A stretch of 64,000 bases of DNA, taken from DATAEE01 sp963725145 (GTDB lineage Bacteria; Acidobacteriota; Vicinamibacteria; Vicinamibacterales; 2-12-FULL-66-21). Location: the NCBI GenBank assembly GCA_963725145.1, contig CAVRXL010000012.1:558001-622000 (forward strand), in the 5' to 3' direction. How positions within the stretch are numbered: the first letter of the stretch is position 1; each line of letters begins with the position of its first letter. The position numbers and the translations under genes were made by a program. Positions 17,718 through 26,892 of the stretch are shown here, in pieces. The notes under the pieces are model-generated. The model saw only the letters and a program-made list of their open reading frames with translations. It was not told the origin of the DNA and ran no database searches.

Positions 17718-17800
17718 GAGTGCCGAGAGCGTACCAGAGCCTGCAGTCCAGCATCAACGTGATAGATTGATTTATCGCTCCACCCACCGTCCCAACGCGC

Positions 17801-18931
17801 GTGCCGCTGCTCGATCTGTCTGCGGAGTACACGCCGCTCCGCGACGAGATTCTCGCCGCGCTCGCGCGGGTCGCCGACAGCCAGCGGTTCATCCTCGGCG
17901 CCGAGGTCGAGGCGTTCGAGCGGGAGATCGCCGCGGTCATCGGCGTTGGCCATGCGATCGGCGTCTCGTCGGGCACCGACGCCATCCTCGCGGCGCTGAT
18001 GGCGCTCGACATTGGCCCCGGCGACGAGGTCGTGACGCCCACGTATTCGTTCTTCGCGACCGCCGGTTGTGTCGCGCGCCTCGGCGCGACCCCCCGCCTG
18101 GTCGACATCGATCCCGTCACGTTCAACATCGACGCGGCCTCGATCGAGCGGGCGCTGACGCCACGGACGCGCGCCATCATGCCGGTTCATCTTTTCGGGC
18201 TGTGCGCCGACATGGATCCGATCCTCGAGCTGGCTCGCGGTCGCGGGATACCTGTCATCGAGGATGCGGCGCAAGCCATCGGTGCGTGGTACGAGCCTTC
18301 AGGCTCGTCCTCCCAACGGCGCGCCGGGACGATGGGCGCGCTCGGCTGTTTTTCGTTCTTTCCCAGCAAGAACCTCGGCGCGTTCGGCGACGCCGGGCTC
18401 GTCACGACGAACGACGATGCGCTCGCGCGTCGTCTGCGGTTGCTTCGAGGCCACGGCGCGCAGCCGAAGTACTTCCACAAGATCATCGGAGGCAACTTTC
18501 GGCTGGACGCCATCCAGGCGGCGGTGCTGCGCGTGAAGCTTCCGCACCTCGAGCGCTGGACCGAGGGCCGCCGGCGGAACGCCGGCCGATACGGCGAGCT
18601 GTTCAAACAGGCCGGCCTCAAGGGCAGCGTCGGCCTGCCCGCCGAGCCGTCCGGCCGCCGACACATCTACAACCAGTTCATCATCCGCGCGCCGCGCCGC
18701 GACGCCCTGCGGACCCACCTGGATTCCGCCGGCGTCGGCACCGAGATCTACTATCCCGTCCCGTTTCACCTGCAGGAATGCTTCGCGAGCCTCGGGCACC
18801 GTCGGGGCGACTTTCCGGAATCAGAGCGCGCGGCGGCCGAGACGCTGGCGCTGCCGATCTTCGGGGAGCTCACCGAGGCCCAGCAGGAGCGTGTCGTGGG
18901 CGCGATCGCGGCTTTCTACGAAAGTCCATGA
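17801..18931 (+). CDS. DegT/DnrJ/EryC1-type sugar aminotransferase
   Basis: 376 residues from GTG 17801. PLP-dependent aminotransferase acting on NDP-ketosugars. SSGTDAILAAL holds phosphate-contacting residues, PVHLFGLCADM and VIEDAAQAIGA follow, and the Schiff-base Lys is K190 in FFPSKNLGAFGDAG. Residues EPSGSSSQ, just after the aspartate motif, are coded by a small palindrome (GAGCCT/AGGCTC near 18294-18309) and look like an insertion. The stop overlaps the rmlD start (ATGA), so amino-sugar and deoxysugar steps are coupled in one transcript. The exact sugar is unknown. Confidence 0.9.
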   Translation: MPLLDLSAEYTPLRDEILAALARVADSQRFILGAEVEAFEREIAAVIGVGHAIGVSSGTDAILAALMALDIGPGDEVVTPTYSFFATAGCVARLGATPRLVDIDPVTFNIDAASIERALTPRTRAIMPVHLFGLCADMDPILELARGRGIPVIEDAAQAIGAWYEPSGSSSQRRAGTMGALGCFSFFPSKNLGAFGDAGLVTTNDDALARRLRLLRGHGAQPKYFHKIIGGNFRLDAIQAAVLRVKLPHLERWTEGRRRNAGRYGELFKQAGLKGSVGLPAEPSGRRHIYNQFIIRAPRRDALRTHLDSAGVGTEIYYPVPFHLQECFASLGHRRGDFPESERAAAETLALPIFGELTEAQQERVVGAIAAFYESP

Positions 18932-19790
18932 AAGTACTCGTGACCGGTGCCGGCGGCCACCTTGCCGCCGCGATCGTCCAGGAATTCGAGAACAACCACG
19001 AAGTGGTCGGGCTGGGGCGCCGTGACGTGGACATCTCGAACGCGGACGCGGTCCGCGAGACGTTTGCCCGCGTTCGGCCCGACGTCGTGGTGAACTGCGC
19101 GGCGTACAACAACGTGGATGCCGCCGAGGACGATCCCGTCCGCGCGTTCGCGGTGAACGCGTTCGCCGTGCTGACCCTCGCGCGTGAGGCGTCGGCGCGC
19201 GGCGCGACGTTCGTCCATTACGGATCGGATTTCGTCTTCGACGGGCGAGCCGACCGTCCCTACACCGAGGACGATCGGCCAAATCCGGCCTCGGCGTACG
19301 GCCTGTCGAAGCTGCTCGGGGAGCGGCTCGCGGGAGAGGCACAGCGGTCGTACGTACTCCGTGTCGAGAGCATCTTCGGCGGGCCGACAGCGGGGAATGG
19401 CGCACGGCTCGGGAGCGCCGGGAACATCGTCGCGGCGATTCAAGCGGGCCTCGAAGTCCCGGTGTTCACGGACCGCATCGTCACGCCGAGCCACGCGGGA
19501 GACGTCGCCGCGGCCACCCGCCGACTGCTCGAGACGCACGCCGCATACGGCCTGTATCACTGCGTGAACGCCGGGCCGTGCCGGTGGGACGAGTTCGCGC
19601 GCGAGGCCGCGCGTCTCCTCGGACGCGAAGCGCGCCTCCGTCCGATCACATTGGACACCGTCAACCTGCGCGCCGCCCGGCCCCTCTATTCGGTGCTGTC
19701 GACGACAAGTTGGAACGGGTCGGGATCATGATGCCGACATGGCAGGATGCGCTCCGGCGGTACATCGAGGGCCGGAAGCTTTCAGAGTAG
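18928..19790 (+). CDS. dTDP-4-dehydrorhamnose reductase-like (RmlD), frame broken near end
   Basis: About 287 residues once repaired. SDR fold: the start MKVLVTGAGGHLAAAIV binds NAD(P), VNCAAYNNVDAAE and YGSDFVFDGRADRPY follow, and the catalytic pair is in SAYGLSKLLGE. Near 19702-19708 one base is missing: the first frame ends SVLSTTSWNG, whereas the adjacent frame gives the expected DKLERVGIMMPTWQDALRRYI tail. Reduces the 4-keto group of a dTDP-6-deoxyhexose. It overlaps the upstream aminotransferase (ATGA) and converges with the oxidase at 19782 by nine bases. Confidence 0.85.
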
Positions 19791-20876
19791 TTCGGTGACG
19801 AGTCGGGCGACCATCTCGCCGATCGCCAGGCACGACGTCAATCCCGGCGAATCGATGCCCGCCGCGTGGATCAGTCCGGGCACCCGGCTGTCGTGCGAGA
19901 TGTGAAAATCGGCGAAGGACTCCTCGGGCGGGTGGAACTTCGCCCGGATACCGCTGCCGCCTGGACGGAGATCTCCGGGACCGATCTCCGGTATGAGCGC
20001 ACGCGCCGATTCGAGGAAGGCTTCCACCGGGAGTCGGTCGTCCTCGTAGTCATCCTTGCGGGCCTGGAAACGAATCGTCGGTCCGAGCAGCACCCCACCG
20101 CCAATCGTCGGGGTGACGTGCACACCCAATCCGTGACCCGACACATGAGGGAGCGGATAGACGGGCAGCTTGATGCGCTCACGCCACCGGGGCGTCAACT
20201 CCGCGTATTCACCCCGACACGGGTAGATTGTGAATTCATCTCCGCCCAACGCGGTTGACACCTCGTCGGCGTACAGTCCGGCGGCGTTGACGACCACTCG
20301 CGTACGGATACGCTCCCGCTCGGTCTGAAGCTCCAGGGCGCCATTCGCACGCTCTCCACCGATCACCTTTGTGGCGGGAAGCCAGCCGACGTCGCGCTCG
20401 CGGCACTCCTGCAAGAGCGCCTGCACGAGCGCCTCGGCGGCGACGAGGCCGGTCGAGGGAGAAAGCAAAGCCGTCTGAGCCGCGAGCCCGGGCTGGTGCG
20501 CGAGCAGGTCTTGCCGCCCGAGCATCCTGACGTCGACGCCGTTCTCTTTCGCGCGTGCTTCGAGCGCGGCCAGTCGAGCGTCGTCGCCTGGAGAGGTGGC
20601 GACGACCAGCTTGCCCGTGCGCGCGTGCGGCACTCCGCGCCGCGTGCAGAAGTCGTACAGCCGTTCACGCCCTTCCACGCAGAGCCGCGCTTTCAGGGAC
20701 CCCGCCGGGTAGTACAGACCGGCGTGGATGACACCGCTGTTATGTGTGCTCGTGTCCTGGCCGGCCCGCGCGTGCCGGTCGAGGACGACGACCGTCCGGT
20801 CTGGATCCGCGATGGCAGAGGCCGAGGCGAGACCTGTCACACCGCCGCCGATGATGACCACGTCCACGTCTGTCAT
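19782..20876 (-). CDS. FAD-dependent L-2-hydroxyglutarate oxidase-like (LhgO)
   Basis: 364 residues. The N-terminal DVVIIGGGVTGLASASAIA binds FAD; STHNSGVIHAGLYYPAGSLKA is the signature of the L-2-hydroxyglutarate oxidase/dehydrogenase branch, and the C-terminal block LIHAAGIDSPGLTSCLAIGEMV closes the FAD site. It should oxidise L-2-hydroxyglutarate to 2-oxoglutarate, a metabolite-repair step with electrons passed to the membrane or oxygen. It does not obviously belong to polysaccharide synthesis and simply sits between two sugar operons. It is divergent from the UDP-sugar dehydrogenase, with 41 bases between starts. Confidence 0.85.
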   Translation of the reverse strand: MTDVDVVIIGGGVTGLASASAIADPDRTVVVLDRHARAGQDTSTHNSGVIHAGLYYPAGSLKARLCVEGRERLYDFCTRRGVPHARTGKLVVATSPGDDARLAALEARAKENGVDVRMLGRQDLLAHQPGLAAQTALLSPSTGLVAAEALVQALLQECRERDVGWLPATKVIGGERANGALELQTERERIRTRVVVNAAGLYADEVSTALGGDEFTIYPCRGEYAELTPRWRERIKLPVYPLPHVSGHGLGVHVTPTIGGGVLLGPTIRFQARKDDYEDDRLPVEAFLESARALIPEIGPGDLRPGGSGIRAKFHPPEESFADFHISHDSRVPGLIHAAGIDSPGLTSCLAIGEMVARLVTELL

Positions 20877-20896
20877 TCGCGTGCGCTCTTCGTGAC

Positions 20897-20905
20897 TGGT
20901 ATAAT
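20897..20905 (+). promoter_or_regulatory. Extended -10 promoter of UDP-sugar dehydrogenase gene
   Basis: TGG-TATAAT, 12 bases before ATG 20918. No -35 is evident at the right distance. The transcript leader would be only a few bases long. Confidence 0.6.
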
Positions 20906-20917
20906 AACCGCTTCAAT

Positions 20918-22228
20918 ATGAACCGTCTTGCGGGTGATCTGCTCATCAAGCTCGAGTCGCGGTCGGCGACGACGGCTGTCATCGGACTCGGCTACGTCGG
21001 GCTGCCGCTGCTCGTCGAGTTTGCCCGAGCCGGATTCTGTGCGCTCGGGATCGATCTCGATCGTGCAAAGGTCGACGCCGTGTCGAAGGGGGAGTCGTAC
21101 ATTCCCGACGTGCCGGAAAGCGACGTGCGCAGCGCCGTCAAGGCGGGCAAGCTGCGCGCGACGACCGACTTCTCGGCGCTCGCCGAGGCCGACACGATCA
21201 ACATCTGCGTGCCGACGCCGCTTCGCAAGACGAAGGATCCGGATCTGTCATTCGTCGTGTCCGCCGTCGAGCAGGTGGCCAAGCATTTGCGCAAAGGGCA
21301 GCTGGTCATCCTGGAATCAACGACGTATCCAGGAACCACCGACGAAGTGCTGCGGCCGATGCTCGAGGCGAACGGCCTCAAGGCGGGCGAGGATTTCTTC
21401 GTGGCGTTCTCACCCGAGCGCGTGGACCCTGGCAACGGGCAGTGGACCACGCGCACGATCCCGAAAGTCGTCGGCGGCATTGATCCGGACTCGACGACCG
21501 TCGCGGCCGCACTCTACCGCCAAAGCGTGGACAAGATCGTCACGGTTTCGTCGACACGCGTCGCCGAGATGGTCAAGCTGCTGGAAAACACGTTTCGAGC
21601 CGTCAACATCGGGATGGTGAACGAGCTGGCCCTGATGTGCCGGAGCCTGGACATCGATGTCTGGGAAGTCATCGATGCCGCCAAGACGAAGCCGTTCGGG
21701 TTCATGCCCTTCTACCCCGGTCCCGGTCTCGGCGGACACTGCATTCCGATCGATCCCTTCTACCTGAGCTGGAAGGCGCGGCAGAACGGGTTCGAGAGCC
21801 GTTTCATCGAGCTGGCGGGGCACATCAACGCCGGGATGCCGCGGTTCGTGGTCGAGCGCATCGTCGAGGCGCTCAACAGCCAGTCGAAGCCGCTTCGCGG
21901 ATCGCGCGTGCATCTGTTCGGCATGGCCTACAAGCCGGACGTCAACGACGCGCGGGAGTCGCCCGCGATCGATGTTGCGCAGCTGCTACTGCGGGGCGGC
22001 GCGAAGGTCAGCTATAGCGATCCGTTCGTGCCCCGGCTCGACCACGGCGATCTGGATCTCGAAGCGGTGCCGGCCGATCGCGCGCTGGCGGATGGCATGG
22101 ACTGCGCGGTCATCACCACCCATCACAAAAAGTTCGACTACGCCGCCATCGTGGAGCGCGCGCCCCTCATCGTAGATACCAGGAACGTCTTCAAGGGAAT
22201 CACCGCCCCGCACGTCTTCCGGTTGTAA
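20918..22228 (+). CDS. UDP-N-acetylhexosamine 6-dehydrogenase (WbpA/WecC-like)
   Basis: 436 residues. NAD-binding start AVIGLGYVGLPLLVEFARAGF; NICVPTPLRKTKDPDLS and ILESTTYPGTTDE follow; the catalytic Cys is C275 in LGGHCIPIDPFYLSW. The C-terminal domain has HLFGMAYKPDVNDARESPAIDV. The sequence type fits the branch that oxidises UDP-GlcNAc or UDP-ManNAc at C6 to the uronic acid in two steps, rather than UDP-glucose dehydrogenase. It supplies an acidic sugar for surface polysaccharide. It has its own strong -10 box and is followed by a 177-base gap. Confidence 0.9.
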   Translation: MNRLAGDLLIKLESRSATTAVIGLGYVGLPLLVEFARAGFCALGIDLDRAKVDAVSKGESYIPDVPESDVRSAVKAGKLRATTDFSALAEADTINICVPTPLRKTKDPDLSFVVSAVEQVAKHLRKGQLVILESTTYPGTTDEVLRPMLEANGLKAGEDFFVAFSPERVDPGNGQWTTRTIPKVVGGIDPDSTTVAAALYRQSVDKIVTVSSTRVAEMVKLLENTFRAVNIGMVNELALMCRSLDIDVWEVIDAAKTKPFGFMPFYPGPGLGGHCIPIDPFYLSWKARQNGFESRFIELAGHINAGMPRFVVERIVEALNSQSKPLRGSRVHLFGMAYKPDVNDARESPAIDVAQLLLRGGAKVSYSDPFVPRLDHGDLDLEAVPADRALADGMDCAVITTHHKKFDYAAIVERAPLIVDTRNVFKGITAPHVFRL

Positions 22229-22287
22229 GAAGACAATTACTCACACCGTTGATCGCGGTCACGCCCTAGGCATCTGATTTCTCAGTA

Positions 22288-22302
22288 GTAGGACGCTCCT
22301 AC
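22288..22302. promoter_or_regulatory. Palindrome upstream of FG-GAP giant
   Basis: GTAGGA-CGC-TCCTAC, a perfect 6-3-6 inverted repeat in the 177-base gap before the gene at 22406. It could be an operator or a small hairpin. The rest of the gap shows no feature I can name. Confidence 0.35.
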
Positions 22303-22405
22303 CAATTCAGCCCCCTTCTGTCAAAAACAGCAGGGGTACGCGGGTTGCTCATCCCGTCGCCGCGACGGACGGACGAGATCGTCCGAACCCTGCGAGGAGT
22401 GCGAG

Positions 22406-25400
22406 ATGAGAACCTTACTGCGACGAACGACGCAAATCTTCGTCTGCTGGTGCGCGGCGGCCGGGATAGCTTCAGCCCAGATGATCGACTTGAGCTCCAG
22501 CGCCGGACGACGCATGGTGGACGGCGCCGCGGCCGGCGGCCGCGCCGGCGCCTGGCTGACGGTTGGAGACCTGACCGGCGACTACTGGATCAAGGAACTG
22601 GTCGTCGGCTCGCCCGACGAGGGCGCTGGTCGCGGCGCGGTGCGTGTCTTCATCTCACGACCTCAAGCCTCCCAGTCGATGCTCACGGCGGCGGATGTCC
22701 TGCTCACCGGAGAATTCGCCGGCGACCGCTTTGGCGACGCCGTCGACGCCGGGTACGTCACCCGAACGGAAGTGCAGGTGGTCAACGGCAACCCCGTCGG
22801 AACGATTCCGCCTCGCGATCTCGTCGTTGGGGCGCCCGCGGCGGAAGGGGGGCGCGGCGCGGTGTACGTCTTTCCGGGACCGTTCGTCAGGGGCGGCAAT
22901 CGCCTCGCCGCCAATGCCGCATTCAAGATTATCGGCGCGGTTGCCGGCGACAACCTGGGCACCATCATCGAAAGCGCCGACCTGAACGGCGATCGCTTTC
23001 GTGAAGTCATCCTGGCGGTCCCGAGCCGTGGGATCGTGTATGTCGTCGATCTGCGTGCCGCAACCTCTCCGATCGTGGACCTGGCCGTGTATCCCGGGAA
23101 GATGGTGATCACGGGGCTGAGTACGGAGATCGCGCTCGCAACCGGAGACGTCAGCGCGGACGGGCTCTTCGACCTGGCGCTGGGCGACCCGAACGGCGGC
23201 GGCGGCCGGGGCGCCGTGTACCTGTTTCGCGGACGCGTCGGGCTTCTCCCGGCGGTCGTCACGCTGCCGGCGGAGGCCGAGGCTCAGGCAATCGGCACGG
23301 ACGTCGGCGATCGTTTCGGCGCGGCCCTCTGGTCCATGGACCTCGACGTGTTCAGGGACGTTGGGGCCGAGCTCGTCGTCGGAGCGCCGGGAGGGGACGG
23401 GCCCGCGAACGCGCGCCCCGACGCGGGCGAGGTGAGCGTGATCGTGGGCCGGCCGGACATCACGGCCGCCTTCACGCCGACCTACACGCTCGTTGGGGCG
23501 GCGCCCGGCCATCGTCTCGGAACGACCGTCACGGCCGGCTTCGTCACGCGCCGTGTCCTGCCCGATATCGCGATGACGGCACCGGGCGCCAACAACGGCA
23601 GCGGTGAGGTGTTTGTCTTTTACGGCAAGGATCGGTTCACGACGCCGCGCGGAACGGTCGACATGGCGACATCCGCCGGCCGTCGCGTCGTCGCCGACGA
23701 GGCGGTCGGCCCGATCGAGACCGTACGCCTGTGGGAGGCCACCGGTGAAGGGGCGGAAGAGATAGTCATCGGCGTGCCGAACGCGATGTCCTCGGCGGGA
23801 CGCGTGTACCTGGCGCTGTCGCCGAGACTCGATTTTCCCACGACGACGGTGTCCGTCAGGGTCGCGCAGTGCGTGCCGGCCGTCCGGGAGATTTCGATCG
23901 AGAATCCGAGCGTCATCGCCGTGCCATGGCAGCTCAATTCGCCTCCGCCGTGGCTCCGAACCTGGCCCGCGAGCGGGACGACCGTGGTTGGCGCGCCGGG
24001 GCGGATGCGCCTGATCGTGGATACGACCGGCGTTCCCGCGGGCGTCTATAACCAGCCCGTGGAGTTCATCTCGCGAAGCCCGGACCTGGTCCACTCCGGC
24101 GTCGTGAACATTCAGCTCACGGTCGATCCGCCCAGCACGTTTTCTCGGAACGCGAACGCCGACTTCAACGGCGATGGTTGCAGCGACGTCTCGATCTTCC
24201 GGCCGTCGACGGGAGGCTGGTTCACGCCGGGCCGAGGGGAAGTCCGCTTTGGTGCTCTCGGCGACGTGCCGGTTGCCGGGGATTACGACGGCGACGCGAT
24301 TGCGGACATCGCCATCTATCGGCCGTCGACCAGCACATGGTTCATCGGGAGCTCGCAGGTCCAGTGGGGCCAGGCCGGCGATCTGCCGGTTCCCGCGGAC
24401 TACGACGGCGACGGCAGGATGGACATCGCGGTGTTCCGCCCGTCGCTCGGTCGGTGGCTGATTCGTGGCCAGTCGAACGTCGACTTCGGCGGAGTCGGAT
24501 CGATTCCGGTGCCGGCTGACTACAACGGCGACGGCCGGGACGATCTCGCGACATATACGCGGGCGACCGGCGCCTGGCGCATCCAGAATCAGAGCACCGT
24601 GACGTTCGGCGAGCCGTCCGATCTGCCGGTCCCGGCCGACTACGATGGCAACGGAACGGCCGACATCGCCGTCTACCGACGGCGGACCGGTACGTGGATG
24701 GTGCGCAACCAGTTCACGATGGCGTGGGGCGCGCCGAACGACGTGCCGGTTCCGATGGACACGACGCGCGACGGCCGCGCCGAGCTCATGGTCTACCGCC
24801 GCAGCAATGGAACGTGGTACGCCGTGGATCGCGCGACGGGCGTTCCGTACACGACGGCCTGGGGTGCCACCGGGGATCTTCCTCAGACGCTGGCCTGGTC
24901 GGCGTCGCTGATGGCGGCGGGCGACATCGACGCCGACGGCAGGAAGGACGTCGTGATCTGGCGGCCCGGAGCCGTGACCGGCGTGTGGTCGGTGCTCGAG
25001 TCGCGGACGTCGTTCACCACGGCCTCCTTCCGAGGTTGGGGCTCCGGCAGCGCCGGCGACGTCCCGGTTCCCGCCGACTACGATGGCGACATGCGAATCG
25101 ACATGGCCGTCTGGCGGCCTGGCGATGGGATGTGGCACATCCTGACCGCGGGCGGCACGCAGTCGTTCTCCATTCCGTGGGGCGCCGGCAGCGTAGGGGA
25201 TCTTCCCGTGCCGGCAGACTACGACGGCGATCGGCGGGCCGACCTCGCGGTCTGGCGTCCGAGCACCGGGAGGTGGTTCGTCCTGAAATCGAGCGCCGGA
25301 TATGCCGCGAGCGTGGCCGTGGACTGGGGCGCAGGCGCCCTTGGCGACGTGCCGGTCCCGGCGGACTACGACGGGGACGGACGCGCCGACTTCGCAGTCT

Positions 25401-25789
25401 GGCGGCCGAGCACCGGCGTCTGGTTCGTGCTGACGGCCACCAACGCGTCAATGACCATCCAGTGGGGGGTCGGCGGCCTGGGCGACAGGCCCGTGGTGGC
25501 CGACTACGACGGGGACGGGCGAGCAGACTTCGCGGTCTGGCGTCCGGGCGACGGCACTTGGTACGTCGCCCTGTCCACCGGCGGATCCGTGGCGACGCCG
25601 TGGGGCGACGGGTCGCTGAGTGACGTGCCCATCGTCGGAGACTTCGATGGAGACGGCCGAGCTGACTTCAGTGTCTGGCGGCCTGGCCCCGGCGTGTGGT
25701 ACATCGCGAACAGCAGCGGCGGTGCACACGCCCTCGCGTGGGGCACGAGCGCGCACCGTGACGTCCCGCTGGGCGGCGTGACGCGCTGA
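22406..25789 (+). CDS. Giant secreted FG-GAP/VCBS repeat protein
   Basis: 1,127 residues with a signal peptide (cleavage near ASAQ). Part one (about 30-475) has seven FG-GAP blades of integrin-alpha type, for example ELVVGSPDEGAGRGAVRVF and DLVVGAPAAEGGRGAVYVF, enough for one seven-bladed propeller. Part two (about 490-575) is an Ig-like/BACON-type domain beginning VAQCVPAVREISIENPS. Part three has twelve VCBS-type repeats with calcium-binding DxDxDG cores: six with a period near 40 (DYDGDGRMDIAVFRPS) and six with a period near 49 (DYDGDGRADFAVWRPS). No enzyme motif. Probably a cell-surface or extracellular adhesion or matrix protein. The start has a good ribosome-binding site (GAGGAG). Confidence 0.85.
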   Translation: MRTLLRRTTQIFVCWCAAAGIASAQMIDLSSSAGRRMVDGAAAGGRAGAWLTVGDLTGDYWIKELVVGSPDEGAGRGAVRVFISRPQASQSMLTAADVLLTGEFAGDRFGDAVDAGYVTRTEVQVVNGNPVGTIPPRDLVVGAPAAEGGRGAVYVFPGPFVRGGNRLAANAAFKIIGAVAGDNLGTIIESADLNGDRFREVILAVPSRGIVYVVDLRAATSPIVDLAVYPGKMVITGLSTEIALATGDVSADGLFDLALGDPNGGGGRGAVYLFRGRVGLLPAVVTLPAEAEAQAIGTDVGDRFGAALWSMDLDVFRDVGAELVVGAPGGDGPANARPDAGEVSVIVGRPDITAAFTPTYTLVGAAPGHRLGTTVTAGFVTRRVLPDIAMTAPGANNGSGEVFVFYGKDRFTTPRGTVDMATSAGRRVVADEAVGPIETVRLWEATGEGAEEIVIGVPNAMSSAGRVYLALSPRLDFPTTTVSVRVAQCVPAVREISIENPSVIAVPWQLNSPPPWLRTWPASGTTVVGAPGRMRLIVDTTGVPAGVYNQPVEFISRSPDLVHSGVVNIQLTVDPPSTFSRNANADFNGDGCSDVSIFRPSTGGWFTPGRGEVRFGALGDVPVAGDYDGDAIADIAIYRPSTSTWFIGSSQVQWGQAGDLPVPADYDGDGRMDIAVFRPSLGRWLIRGQSNVDFGGVGSIPVPADYNGDGRDDLATYTRATGAWRIQNQSTVTFGEPSDLPVPADYDGNGTADIAVYRRRTGTWMVRNQFTMAWGAPNDVPVPMDTTRDGRAELMVYRRSNGTWYAVDRATGVPYTTAWGATGDLPQTLAWSASLMAAGDIDADGRKDVVIWRPGAVTGVWSVLESRTSFTTASFRGWGSGSAGDVPVPADYDGDMRIDMAVWRPGDGMWHILTAGGTQSFSIPWGAGSVGDLPVPADYDGDRRADLAVWRPSTGRWFVLKSSAGYAASVAVDWGAGALGDVPVPADYDGDGRADFAVWRPSTGVWFVLTATNASMTIQWGVGGLGDRPVVADYDGDGRADFAVWRPGDGTWYVALSTGGSVATPWGDGSLSDVPIVGDFDGDGRADFSVWRPGPGVWYIANSSGGAHALAWGTSAHRDVPLGGVTR

Positions 25790-25801
25790 GAACCGCAGAG
25801 G

Positions 25802-25828
25802 GGCGAGCGGGCCCGCCGCCCGCTCGCC
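25802..25828 (+). terminator. Strong hairpin after FG-GAP giant
   Basis: Perfect 11-base arms GGCGAGCGGGC/GCCCGCTCGCC around CCGCC, 13 bases after the stop. It has no T-run, so termination is plausible but not assured. Confidence 0.5.
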
Positions 25829-25846
25829 GCCCTGGCGATCGTCCAC

Positions 25847-25855
25847 TGCTATAAT
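25847..25855 (+). promoter_or_regulatory. Extended -10 promoter of GDP-mannose dehydratase gene
   Basis: TGC-TATAAT, 10 bases before ATG 25866; no -35 seen. Confidence 0.55.
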
Positions 25856-25865
25856 GTGGCCGCGC

Positions 25866-26859
25866 ATGTCGAAACGCGCGGTCATCACCGGGAATCACCG
25901 GCCAGGACGGTTCGTATCTCGCCGAGCTTCTGCTCGAGAAGGGCTACGAGGTCGTCGGCGTGGTCCGACGGACGAGCGCTGCCAACCTCTGGCGCATCGA
26001 CCACCTCGTCGACCGCCTGACGCTCAAACCGGCGGATCTGCTCGATCAGCTCTCTCTCGTCCGTCTCCTTCAGGAGATCCGGCCGCACGAGCTGTACAAC
26101 CTCGCGGCGATGTCCTTCGTGCCGGCCTCGTGGGATCAACCCATGCTCACGGGCGAGCTCAACGCTCAGGGGGTCACGCGGGTTCTCGAGGCCGTGCGTC
26201 AGGTCGATTCGTCCATTCGGCTCTATCAGGCCTCTTCGAGCGAGATGTTCGGCAAGGTTCGTGAGGTGCCGCAGACGGAGCTGACGCCGTTCTACCCGCG
26301 GAGCCCCTACGGTGTGTCGAAGGTCTTCGGGCACTACATCACGGTGAACTACCGGGAGAGCTACAGTCTTTACGCTTGCTCGGGGATCTTGTTCAACCAC
26401 GAATCGCCTCGTCGCGGTCTCGAGTTCGTCACGCGCAAGGTCACCGACGGCGTGGCGCGCATCAAGCTCGGGCTCGCCGAGACGCTGTCGCTCGGCAACC
26501 TCGACGCCCAGCGTGACTGGGGCTTCGCGGGCGACTACGTGCGCGCGATGTGGCTCATGATGCAGCAGCCGGACGCCGATGACTACGTCATCGCGACCGG
26601 CGTGAGTCATTCCGTTCGGGATCTCGTTGAGACGGCGTTCGGTCACGTCGGTCTCGAGTGGCAAAGGCACGTACGTCTCGACCCCAACCTGATTCGTCCG
26701 GCGGAGGTCGATCACCTGATTGGCGACGCCACGAAGGCACGAAAGGTTCTGGGCTGGACGCCGTCGGTGCCGTTTCAGGCCCTCGTGAAGATGATGGTGG
26801 ATGCCGACCTCGAGCGGCTGGCGCCTGCGCAAGCTCGGGCAGGCGTGCAGGCCCGGTAA
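25866..26859 (+). CDS. gmd: GDP-mannose 4,6-dehydratase, frame broken near start
   Basis: About 330 residues once repaired. The first codons read MSKRAVITG, then the frame breaks; dropping one G at 25890-25892 gives the expected MSKRAVITGITGQDGSYLAELLLEKGYEVVGVVRR. Then LYNLAAMSFVPASWDQP, LYQASSSEMFGKVREVPQ and SPYGVSKVFGHYITVNYRE (catalytic Tyr and Lys), and NHESPRRGLEFVTRKV follow. It converts GDP-mannose to GDP-4-keto-6-deoxymannose, precursor of GDP-fucose, GDP-rhamnose or perosamine. No matching second enzyme is adjacent. The tail LAPAQARAGVQAR is coded by a repeat-like stretch. It converges with the sulfation genes. Confidence 0.88.
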
Positions 26860-26892
26860 GACCCTTCGCCCGACCGTCAACGAGCACTCCGT

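Noticed and set aside
17566..18927. N-terminal 450 residues of a long plus-strand frame leading into RmlD
   Set aside because: It runs out of frame through the aminotransferase and is Arg-rich. The real RmlD starts at 18928 with the NAD-binding motif and an ATGA overlap.
22229..22405. Cyclic di-GMP or other riboswitch before the giant gene
   Set aside because: Only a short palindrome and a good ribosome-binding site are visible. None of the conserved riboswitch cores that I know are present.
22406..25789. CRISPR-like regular repeats
   Set aside because: The periodicity is protein-coding (40-49 codons), the DNA of the units varies, and there are no spacers of constant size.
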